Source of the DNA: CAYNJF01 sp964397555
GTDB lineage: Bacteria; Pseudomonadota; Gammaproteobacteria; Berkiellales; Berkiellaceae
Assembly: GCA_964397555.1 (NCBI GenBank)
Contig: CAYNJF010000005.1
Coordinates: 20,002 to 84,001 of the forward strand
Reading direction: 5' to 3'
DNA length: 64,000 nucleotides
Part shown: positions 26,076-33,092 of the stretch, piece after piece
Layout of the letters: each line of letters starts with the position of its first letter
Position numbering within the stretch: the first letter of the stretch is position 1
Notes under the pieces: generated by a model
Told to the model about the DNA's origin: nothing
Databases searched by the model: none
The model's input: the letters and a program-made list of their open reading frames with translations, nothing else
Made by a program: the position numbers and the translations under genes

Positions 26076-26675
26076 CTAGTTAAACCGCTTAGAATAGATT
26101 GATTGCAGGTACGTCTGAGACGCATTGACCCCACCTTCGGCATTTTCACCGCCCACTCCTTTGGAGGTGATGCGGTAAAATCGTAACCCTTTGCCTTTCG
26201 CACTTGTATTGGGGTTCAAATCATCAGGAATAAAGGCTTGTTCCTCAATGAAAAAAATGGGTTGCTCGGATACCAGTGATACGCTACTCAAAGAGTCAGC
26301 TCCAATCATGGTGTGGCCTCTTGTGCTCCAGAAAGTTCCATTGGTCAGTGAGTTCGGGATGGCCCACCAACGATCACCGTACTCGCCACCATAAAGTGAG
26401 GCTAATGAACCTTGGTTCCATATGCCATTGCAGTTGGAACTGCAATCATCAAAATAATCTGGAAGCTCTGTCATGTTTGCAATGTAGTCTTCAGCGACTC
26501 GAAGGCTGGTTTCACTGGCCCTAAAGGAAAGCATGATGTTTTGAGCGTTGCTAGTCGTTTTAGCCTGCACCACTGTGGAGGATAGTGATGAAATGGAGAT
26601 AATGGTCAGCACCACTAAAAAAAGTAAGCTGATGATTAAAATGGCGCCGTTTTGTTTTCTCATGGATGGATTCAT
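26076..26675 (-). CDS. pilX: Minor pilin PilX, second copy (next to pilY1)
   Basis: A 199-residue PilX-type pilin. A short leader MNPSMRKQNG is followed by AILIISLLFLVVLTIISISS. As in PilX proteins there is no Glu at +5, and the helix ends LSFRASETSLRVAEDYIA, matching the PilX N-terminal domain (AExSLRxAE pattern). Cysteines at CSSNCN may form a disulfide. PilX joins PilVWE in the priming complex beneath PilY1. ATG 26675 follows GGAGG by five bases. It lies nine bases upstream of pilY1 and about ten after pilW. Confidence 0.85.
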   Translation of the reverse strand: MNPSMRKQNGAILIISLLFLVVLTIISISSLSSTVVQAKTTSNAQNIMLSFRASETSLRVAEDYIANMTELPDYFDDCSSNCNGIWNQGSLASLYGGEYGDRWWAIPNSLTNGTFWSTRGHTMIGADSLSSVSLVSEQPIFFIEEQAFIPDDLNPNTSAKGKGLRFYRITSKGVGGENAEGGVNASQTYLQSIYSKRFN

Positions 26676-26685
26676 CGTCGCCTCC

Positions 26686-27465
26686 TTAAGGGTTCATTGA
26701 GCGCAAGCGCACTGTGGTGGTAAAGACTTTACGAAGGAAGTGGTCATTAAAGGGGCCAACTTCCACGGCTTGTAAATCATAGCTTTTCATATCCATCGTT
26801 GGCGCAGCCTGGTCGTTCGTTCTAAGCAAAAGACTAATGCGAACGGTGACAACACGCGATAGATCTAGGCCCGCTGACTGTGGGGCAAGATATCGATTAA
26901 CAAGACCATCTCCGGTGGTGTCTTCACCAAAGCGAAGGTGCATCGCTTCCACGTTATCGACCAACACATCTGGGTTGGAAAGGTTTGCAACGCCATTGTT
27001 AACGGCGGCACAAACAAGTTGATTGTTGTCATTGATAAAAAACGTAGACTCAGCCATTTCATCGGATTGAACTGGGGTGGCTAGACAATCAAAAACGTTT
27101 CCGTAGGGGGTGCCCTCGTATCGGATGGTCAGTGAATCCGAGTTGTTAATGTCGTCATTGGTGCCTGAGATAAGCTCAGAGCCCAGAGGAAAGACTTCAT
27201 TGTACGCCTCGTACATTTGCATATCATCAAGCTGAGGTTGTGAACGAAAGCCGGCAAGGCGTATCGAGCGGTTCAAAAATGTCGTGGCGAATCGGCCATC
27301 TTGTTGAAGAGCCGCTAGGTTGGTCTCAAGGCGATACGCTCGTTTGTTCGATTGAAATAGGTTAAGTACACCTGCCGATAAAATCGTACTGATGACAATC
27401 GAGACTAAAATTTCAACCAACCCAAACCCTCGGGTTTGACTGTGTCTTGGTAAAGATATCAACAT
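26686..27465 (-). CDS. pilW: Minor pilin PilW, second copy
   Basis: A 259-residue PilW-type pilin. The leader MLISLPRHSQTRG precedes FGLVEILVSIVISTILSAGV with Glu+5, then RFATTFLNRSIRLAGFRS, the PilW arginine-rich helix end, and in the C-terminal half FGEDTTGDGLVNRYL and the SRVVTVRISLLLRT strand. The start is ATG 27465 after GGGGAAATTG; the TTG just before it is less likely. It has the same order of motifs as the pilW at 29308-30078 but only modest identity, so the two are old duplicates. Confidence 0.85.
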   Translation of the reverse strand: MLISLPRHSQTRGFGLVEILVSIVISTILSAGVLNLFQSNKRAYRLETNLAALQQDGRFATTFLNRSIRLAGFRSQPQLDDMQMYEAYNEVFPLGSELISGTNDDINNSDSLTIRYEGTPYGNVFDCLATPVQSDEMAESTFFINDNNQLVCAAVNNGVANLSNPDVLVDNVEAMHLRFGEDTTGDGLVNRYLAPQSAGLDLSRVVTVRISLLLRTNDQAAPTMDMKSYDLQAVEVGPFNDHFLRKVFTTTVRLRSMNP

Positions 27466-27474
27466 CAATTTCCC

Positions 27475-28359
27475 CTACGGTTTGAACGACACGCGGTGTG
27501 CTTCGACATTACCATCCTTGTTCGTCCAGCTTACTTCGATTAAATAAAACTCTCCTTGACCATCGCAGACAATGGGTTGACCTTTCACTGCAGGTGCTGA
27601 CGACAAGCATACCTGGGCGTCCCCTTGAGGCAGCAACTGCTCAGTTTCTTCTAACCAAACCATCTTATCGTGCTGAGCCATTTGAATGGAGTTGCAACCA
27701 CTTGGAACCTCTGCTGTCGTACCATTATTTGTGCCATTTCCTAGTCCATATGCATTGCCGTTCCCATTGCCATTTCCTAGTCCATATGCATTGCCGTTCC
27801 CATTACCATTGCCTTGACCTGGGTTGTTCCATCCTTCTCCAAGGCGTCCATTCAACCAATTTTGAACATCCCCACCCATGATGTCAGCGTAATTGGTAAG
27901 ATTGCCCCCGACTTGAAAGTCTTCTGGTCCCGCGTTAGTCGTTTCAAAGACGGTGCCATCTTCTAAAGTGACGTAAGTGCGACCATCAATCTGCGTGGCC
28001 TCGATAATAGTCATGGCGGCTAGCAAGGCTTGCAAACCGTTTTCATAAGTGTTGTCTTCATGGCTTTCGTCATAGGCTTGAGTGTTGTAGCAGTTATCGT
28101 TGAGATCATTCTCATCCACGCTGGCATTAAACGCTCCAGCCTCTACCGCCTCCATGTTAGAGGCCATACGCTCCATCATGTCCTCAGCATGCATGATGGC
28201 TAAGGTCTTATAAAAGGCTTCGTTGCTTTTTTTCATGGCCTCAAGGTGTAAACTTGCAAGGCCCAACAAACCGACGGTAGTGATGGTGACAGCGGCAAGC
28301 ATCTCGATGAGCGAGAAGCCTTGCTGTGTTTTTATTAGCTGTGTCTTTTGATGGTACAT
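27475..28359 (-). CDS. pilV: Minor pilin PilV, second copy, with Gly-Asn repeat insert
   Basis: A 294-residue PilV-type pilin. The leader MYHQKTQLIKTQQG is followed by FSLIEMLAAVTITTVGLLGL, then HAEDMMERMASN, the PilV helix end. It is longer than usual (about 160-220) because of an insert around residues 175-220 with two copies of a 12-residue unit read as GNGNGNAYGLGN. The C-terminal end KGQPIVCDGQGEFYLIEVSW returns to the PilV fold. The insert may be a flexible surface loop. The DNA below it is a near-perfect 36-base tandem repeat. Confidence 0.83.
   Translation of the reverse strand: MYHQKTQLIKTQQGFSLIEMLAAVTITTVGLLGLASLHLEAMKKSNEAFYKTLAIMHAEDMMERMASNMEAVEAGAFNASVDENDLNDNCYNTQAYDESHEDNTYENGLQALLAAMTIIEATQIDGRTYVTLEDGTVFETTNAGPEDFQVGGNLTNYADIMGGDVQNWLNGRLGEGWNNPGQGNGNGNGNAYGLGNGNGNGNAYGLGNGTNNGTTAEVPSGCNSIQMAQHDKMVWLEETEQLLPQGDAQVCLSSAPAVKGQPIVCDGQGEFYLIEVSWTNKDGNVEAHRVSFKP
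27734..27805. repeat. Two-copy 36-base tandem repeat inside pilV
   Basis: 27734-27769 and 27770-27805 agree at 35 of 36 bases by eye. The unit is a multiple of three, so copy-number change would add or remove 12 residues without a frameshift. Confidence 0.9.
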
Positions 28360-28443
28360 ACAACCTCTGGCATTGGCCTTTTGCTTTGTATCTACCGATT
28401 AGGCCAGATGGTTTAGCGAATAAATCCACCACCCATCCTGGAT

Positions 28444-28770
28444 TCAATGAGCTTTATCTTGGGACACGCTCGAAGGCATGATCGTGATGACAGTGATGGT
28501 AGGAGCTTGCATATCTTGACGATACGATTGCCCCTTTAAATATGGCATGACTTCAATTTGCACGGTCTGGCCTACTGCTAAATGAGACAGTCCGAGATGA
28601 CGTTTATCGACATCTTGGACCTTGATGTGACTGGCCAACACGTAGGTTTGTGATTGAATGGTAAGTGTCTGCTCTTCGAGGTTGAGCGCTTCGATGGGCG
28701 CTGTGAGGGTGTTGGCATGAGCGACTTGTATGCTCAAAATGGCTAAGAGGGTAAAAAAGACAGTCTTCAT
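28444..28770 (-). CDS. Small secreted protein of unknown function between pilin sets
   Basis: A 108-residue protein with a clear signal peptide (MKTVFFTLLAILSIQVAHA, cut after residue 19). The mature part of about 89 residues is beta-rich: TAPIEALNLEEQTLTIQSQT, then a VASHIKV-like strand and LAVGQTVQIEV. This pattern resembles the DUF5666 type of small beta-barrel domain, but I do not recognise it firmly. It is cotranscribed nine bases after the first pilX and 84 bases before the second pilV, so a periplasmic role in pilus assembly is plausible. Confidence 0.7.
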   Translation of the reverse strand: MKTVFFTLLAILSIQVAHANTLTAPIEALNLEEQTLTIQSQTYVLASHIKVQDVDKRHLGLSHLAVGQTVQIEVMPYLKGQSYRQDMQAPTITVITIMPSSVSQDKAH

Positions 28771-28779
28771 TGTCGGCTC

Positions 28780-29298
28780 CTATCGGTATTGAACCACATA
28801 AGTAGATTGGACCACTGAGCGAGTATCACCACTGGTGCCAGTCCCATGAGCACTTACTTGGTAAGTATAATAGCCATTGCCTTTGGCTTGAGCATCTGGA
28901 GATAACTCGTAAGGCACAAAATGTACGAACTCGATGACATACCTTGGTTGAGCTCCCACACCAGGAATCGTCGCACTGAAAGCCGTCCCATAGGTTTGCC
29001 ACCAACTGCCATCTTGATTCGCCAGGTTGGCATAAACCGCCTCTTGGACCACCGAGCAAGGGGGAGTCGGGCAGGTGTTGAGGGCTTCGGGAGCATCCGT
29101 CAGGTTGGCAAGCCATGACTCACCGTCGGATAAGGCCGACTCAGAGGCCTGATACGATATCTCTTTGTCTTTTTGATTGGAAGTCATGATTTCACTGAGT
29201 GAGGTTAGATTCATCGAAGTGGTGGTTAGAATGACCACCACGGCAAGTAAGATTAAACCTACGACAAGCACAGCCCCTTGTTGTTGTCTTATTCCCAT
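28780..29298 (-). CDS. pilX: Minor pilin PilX, first copy
   Basis: A 172-residue PilX-type pilin. The leader MGIRQQQG is followed by AVLVVGLILLAVVVILTTTS without Glu+5, then the helix end SYQASESALSDGESWLANL, the PilX pattern. GGAGCG precedes the ATG. It differs strongly in sequence from the second pilX (26076-26675), sharing the N-terminal helix pattern and the PDAQAKGNG / NTSAKGKG-like C-terminal turn. Confidence 0.85.
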   Translation of the reverse strand: MGIRQQQGAVLVVGLILLAVVVILTTTSMNLTSLSEIMTSNQKDKEISYQASESALSDGESWLANLTDAPEALNTCPTPPCSVVQEAVYANLANQDGSWWQTYGTAFSATIPGVGAQPRYVIEFVHFVPYELSPDAQAKGNGYYTYQVSAHGTGTSGDTRSVVQSTYVVQYR

Positions 29299-29307
29299 GG
29301 CTCGCTC

Positions 29308-30078
29308 CTACTGTGTTGTGACATTTCGAAGGTAGATGGTCATTCCCATTTGCCTTCTAAGTTTCAGATCATCGGCTGGTGTATATACTGTCCCAAGTAA
29401 GTTAAACTCCCCCGATTCCACGCCTTTTTGCACCGCCTCTTCCGAGACCATCAGTAAGCTCAGCTTAAGCGCAAGCACTCGATCGGTTGATAGACCGACG
29501 AAATTAGGGAATACGTATCTGTCTACCGTCAGGTCCCCATCAATGTCCTCACCAAGCAAGACTTGCATGTTTTCAACACCGGATAAGAGGATTTCAGAGC
29601 GCGTGGCACTTGGGGCATCGATGTTTTGTGATTGGCACTCAAGTTGATTATCCGCGTTCAGGGATAAGACATTGGTGACCATCGTGTTTGCATCAAGAGG
29701 TTGTTGCAAGCAATCGACAATCAGCCCATCAGGGTTCCCAGCGCCATCGCCTGAGCCTTCAAATCGGATGGATAAGATGTCTGACCCGTTAACTCCAGCG
29801 TTATCAACCACCGATAGATGCGGAGCGTTACCAAACACCTCATTGAACTCTTGAAAATTTTGATTATCTGGCGTGCTTCGATATCCACTTTGTCTCAATA
29901 GCTTGGGAAGATAATCCATGGCAAATCGAGTGTTTTCTTGCATCTGATTGAAAGCCAATCCCAGTCGATAACCTTGCTTCGCTTGTGTCATGATTTGAAT
30001 CACCCCGGCTAACACCAAAAGCGATAGTGTGATGGCGACAAGCACTTCAACCATGGATAACCCGGTTTGATTTTTCAT
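29308..30078 (-). CDS. pilW: Minor pilin PilW, first copy
   Basis: A 256-residue PilW-type pilin. The leader MKNQTG is followed by LSMVEVLVAITLSLLVLAGV with Glu+5, then RFAMDYLPKLLRQSGYRS. The C-terminal half has LGEDIDGDLTVDRYV and LALKLSLLMVSEE, the same blocks as in the second pilW. The start overlaps the pilV stop by four bases (ATGA). In minor-pilin complexes PilV, PilW and PilX bind each other through these helices and prime the pilus. Confidence 0.86.
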   Translation of the reverse strand: MKNQTGLSMVEVLVAITLSLLVLAGVIQIMTQAKQGYRLGLAFNQMQENTRFAMDYLPKLLRQSGYRSTPDNQNFQEFNEVFGNAPHLSVVDNAGVNGSDILSIRFEGSGDGAGNPDGLIVDCLQQPLDANTMVTNVLSLNADNQLECQSQNIDAPSATRSEILLSGVENMQVLLGEDIDGDLTVDRYVFPNFVGLSTDRVLALKLSLLMVSEEAVQKGVESGEFNLLGTVYTPADDLKLRRQMGMTIYLRNVTTQ

Positions 30079-30653
30079 AACCCAACACTCATAACAAACC
30101 GGGTAACACGCCCTTCGGTCTTGCGCTCATTCCAGAACACTTTGATGGCATACATGGCCTTACCACCGGTCAGTTGATTGTCACAAGCTGGTGCCGTGGG
30201 CGTCCCATCATTGGGGGTGGAGTCAATGCATACCACTCCATCGCCGAGTGGTAATTGAGCGGCAACGGTTGGGTGCCAGTTTGTCGACGTATTCCCTTGA
30301 AGCGAGCCATACCACTCATAAAAGTCATGACCTGCCATCTGAACACTCGAACAAGCACCATCAACAGGAGCTCCAGAGCTGTCAAGCCCCAGACAATTTG
30401 GATTGGCACTGACCACGCCATTAGGGTTGTGATAAGCCCCAGATAGACCTTGGCGCATTTCAACTGGGTTAGCGCGCATGCGATCGGCCATGTCTTTGGC
30501 AAGCAACGTCGCATTCGTTCTTAATAAAGAATCGTGAGAGAGCTTCAGGCTGGTCATCTGCAACCCTAATAGCCCTAATAAGCCCACTGTGAACACCACC
30601 AGGGCTATCAATACTTCGAGCAAGGTAAATCCTTGGACAGAACGTTTTCGCAT
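30075..30653 (-). CDS. pilV: Minor pilin PilV, first copy
   Basis: A 192-residue PilV-type pilin. The leader MRKRSVQG is followed by FTLLEVLIALVVFTVGLLGL with Glu+5, then LLAKDMADRMRANPVEMRQG, the standard PilV helix end. It ends in YAIKVFWNERKTEGRVTRF. The start is ATG 30653, chosen because it gives a normal short prepilin leader; in-frame codons extend 29 residues upstream without a leader-like sequence. The ribosome site is weak. It overlaps pilW by four bases. Confidence 0.86.
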   Translation of the reverse strand: MRKRSVQGFTLLEVLIALVVFTVGLLGLLGLQMTSLKLSHDSLLRTNATLLAKDMADRMRANPVEMRQGLSGAYHNPNGVVSANPNCLGLDSSGAPVDGACSSVQMAGHDFYEWYGSLQGNTSTNWHPTVAAQLPLGDGVVCIDSTPNDGTPTAPACDNQLTGGKAMYAIKVFWNERKTEGRVTRFVMSVGL

Positions 30654-30751
30654 GGCATTGAATAAGCTGTACACCTTATATAAGGTATAGCAACAAAATA
30701 TGAGGGCCATGGTCGCGTGTCGATGGCTGGGCGAAACCATCGAATCAATGG

Positions 30752-31294
30752 TTACGGGCAGTTGGTTTGCACAGTGCTGACTCGACCCGTTAAGCTGACG
30801 CTGACTTCGCGCTGATTAAGCCCAGTGCAATCAGGGGCATTTACGGTAAAGGTTAAATTACCAGTGCCAGCTGAGGCAAACCCTGCACTGTTGTAAGTGG
30901 CAATCACCGCATTGGGGTTTGGGTTGATGTTCATATCCCCAGCACTGACTTGGTTGGCTCGAATCAACGGCTCGCTGGCGTTGTTACTGAAAGTGGCGTT
31001 CTCATCTGGGTTCACAAAGATTAACCATCCATTACTCCAATCGTTTCCACAAGCAGTAAACTGATCATTGGCTGTTGGGCATATCGAAACAGACACCCCG
31101 CGTTTGATGGCTTCCGATCGGGCAAGATTCAACGAAAAAACTAAATCATTCGTGGTCGCAGTAATCCGATTATTTTGAATGATGGCACGCATCGAGGGGA
31201 TGGCGATGGTCACGGTGATGACCAACATCAAAGTGGCGACTAATAATTCAGTCAGTGTAAAGCCCAGCTGGGCATTGCGGATTTTTTGCCTCAT
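30752..31294 (-). CDS. Minor pilin FimU/FimT (GspH type)
   Basis: A 180-residue pilin of the GspH/FimT family. The leader MRQKIRNAQLG is followed by FTLTELLVATLMLVITVTIA with Glu+5, then the family's LARSEAIKRGVSVSICPT, where SEAIKRG is the diagnostic motif, and the closing REVSVSLTGRVSTV. FimU-type pilins head the PilVWXE priming complex. In Legionella the FimT type has been linked to DNA uptake. It is followed by pilV after about 98 bases. Confidence 0.87.
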   Translation of the reverse strand: MRQKIRNAQLGFTLTELLVATLMLVITVTIAIPSMRAIIQNNRITATTNDLVFSLNLARSEAIKRGVSVSICPTANDQFTACGNDWSNGWLIFVNPDENATFSNNASEPLIRANQVSAGDMNINPNPNAVIATYNSAGFASAGTGNLTFTVNAPDCTGLNQREVSVSLTGRVSTVQTNCP

Positions 31295-31354
31295 ACTCCA
31301 GGTTTAGCTTATATAGGTAAGTTTGCAAACCAATGCAGATGAATGGCTAAAATA

Positions 31355-31867
31355 TTAAGATGTGTGTGAGTGCATATGAACATGACCGCTGTATGTAAAG
31401 ACAATCTTTTCAGTCCCTCCCATAGATAAGCTTCCAGCCTGCAAAAAGCGGCCTTTGGGGGTGATGGTGATTTGATGAGCATTCAAGCTGGCTTTAAGCA
31501 AGAGGTTTTGTTTAAGGGTTGTCACATGAATCACTCTCCCATCCTTAGAAAGCATGAGGAAATATTTCCCATGGGGGCTGCATGTAAGCATATTTGAACT
31601 TGGGCACAGAATCACCGTTTGACGTTGACTCAAGGCTAGATGTTTCGCATATTGGAGATCATGATAGGCCATACTAAGCAGAGCCTCTTTCTGAGTCTTC
31701 AAGGAAAACGCAGGCACACAAAGACTCAACAAGACAGCAATCAAAGCCAAACACAGCACAAGCTCGATAAGGGTATGTCCGTTATTCGAGGCCCAGTTTT
31801 TTGAGCCGATATCGAAGGGCTCGAAACGAAATCCCCAAAAGTTTCGCAGCTTGGGTTTTGTTCCCAT
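31355..31867 (-). CDS. GspH/FimT-type pilin with atypical leader, overlapping pilR
   Basis: A 170-residue pilin-like protein. The membrane helix HTLIELVLCLALIAVLLSLC follows a Gly, with Glu at +5 but His at +1 in place of Phe or Met. AKHLALSQRQTVILCPSSN is the GspH-type block. The nearest standard start, ATG 31867, gives a 30-residue leader lying inside pilR (86 bases of overlap); no ATG, GTG or TTG lies nearer to the cleavage site. Either the leader is long or a non-standard start is used. It is the second FimT-like pilin of the cluster. Confidence 0.7.
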   Translation of the reverse strand: MGTKPKLRNFWGFRFEPFDIGSKNWASNNGHTLIELVLCLALIAVLLSLCVPAFSLKTQKEALLSMAYHDLQYAKHLALSQRQTVILCPSSNMLTCSPHGKYFLMLSKDGRVIHVTTLKQNLLLKASLNAHQITITPKGRFLQAGSLSMGGTEKIVFTYSGHVHMHSHTS

Positions 31868-33092
31868 TCGATCGTTCCAGGGCATTCAACAGAGCCTTCT
31901 TTTCTACGTCATCAAGATAGGCTTCGAGATCATGAGGTGTTGATGGTCGGCCTTTCTCATGGATGGGCAAGTTTAGATCACTGGCGTCTATCTTTTGGTT
32001 TTCACAGAGTGCTAAAGCACGTTCTAAGATATTTTCAAGCTCACGAATATTGCCAGGGAATGAGTAAGCACGCAATGCTTCAATGGCTTGTTCCGATAAT
32101 TGAGCATTTAAACCTTGCTCCTGGCTAAGCTGATGAAGTAAATGCTGAGCAAGTAGCGGAATATCTTCTTGTCGGTCTTCCAAAGAGGGCACATTCACCT
32201 CAATGACATTCAATCGATAATATAAATCTTCTCTAAATTGGCCCTGGTGAACCATGTCATACAAGTTTTTATGAGTGGCGGACAAGACGCGAACATCCAC
32301 CGTAGTTTCTGTGGCACAGCCAACAGGGCGAATCGCCCTTTCTTGAATGGCCCGTAATAACTTAACTTGCATGTCGATGGGTAAATCGCCAACCTCATCT
32401 AAAAACAAAGTCCCTCGATGGGCGGCTTTAAACAGCCCGTCTTTGTTTGAATGTGCCCCAGTAAACGAACCTTTGACATGGCCAAAGAATTCACTTTCCA
32501 TTAATTCGTTTGGAATCGCCCCGCAGTTGACGGCAATAAAAGGGTTGTCGCTTCTGGCGGAGAGCTGGTGGATGATTCTTGCGACCATTTCTTTGCCTGA
32601 GCCAGAAGGGCCTTGAATGGCCACAGGCGCCTGGGATCGAGAAATCTTATGCATCTGTTTTTTCAAATCAAGCATGGCTTGGGACTGGCCAAGCAAATCA
32701 TCCAAACAAGATTCATGCTGATGCTCAGAAAGACTTAGTGCGGTGGCGGCCATGTCTCGTAGAATTTGTAAATCAATGGGTTTGGATACAAAATCAAACG
32801 CCCCTCTTTTGAGAGCCACAATGGCTGAGTCCATGGTGCCGTGGGCAGTAATCACAGCCACCGGAAGTTGAGGTTGCGTTTTTTGGATTTCTTTGAGTAG
32901 ATCAAGGCCGTCCCCATCAGGTAAGCGCATGTCCGTTAGGCACAGTTGATAGGTTTGATTGTGAATATGTTCTACCGCCTCTCTATAGGTGTGAACCGAA
33001 TCCACGTCTAAATCGAAGTTCGAAAGTGAAATTTTAATCAATTCACAAATATCTTGCTCATCATCAATGATCAGCGCTCTAGGCACGCTCAT
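31782..33092 (-). CDS. pilR: NtrC-family response regulator PilR
   Basis: A 436-residue activator. The receiver domain (residues 1-120) has the phospho-acceptor in LCLTDMRLPDGDGLDLL. The sigma-54 AAA+ domain has Walker A GPSGSGKEMVA and the GAFTGA loop as GSFTGA, with a Ser in place of the first Ala. The Fis-type helix-turn-helix is at the C terminus (NGNKTQAAKLLGISFRALRY). It is encoded directly with pilS, and with the pilus genes it is taken as PilR, which drives sigma-54 pilin promoters. Its start overlaps pilS by 14 bases and its end overlaps the FimT-type gene. Confidence 0.92.
   Translation of the reverse strand: MSVPRALIIDDEQDICELIKISLSNFDLDVDSVHTYREAVEHIHNQTYQLCLTDMRLPDGDGLDLLKEIQKTQPQLPVAVITAHGTMDSAIVALKRGAFDFVSKPIDLQILRDMAATALSLSEHQHESCLDDLLGQSQAMLDLKKQMHKISRSQAPVAIQGPSGSGKEMVARIIHQLSARSDNPFIAVNCGAIPNELMESEFFGHVKGSFTGAHSNKDGLFKAAHRGTLFLDEVGDLPIDMQVKLLRAIQERAIRPVGCATETTVDVRVLSATHKNLYDMVHQGQFREDLYYRLNVIEVNVPSLEDRQEDIPLLAQHLLHQLSQEQGLNAQLSEQAIEALRAYSFPGNIRELENILERALALCENQKIDASDLNLPIHEKGRPSTPHDLEAYLDDVEKKALLNALERSNGNKTQAAKLLGISFRALRYRLKKLGLE

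Noticed and set aside
27734..27805. Two 36-base repeats considered as a CRISPR fragment
   Set aside because: The copies are directly adjacent with no spacers and are in frame inside pilV; no cas gene is present.
31295..31354. Sigma-54 promoter for the pilin operon
   Set aside because: TTTGCA is present on the minus strand, but no GG at the required distance for a -24 element.
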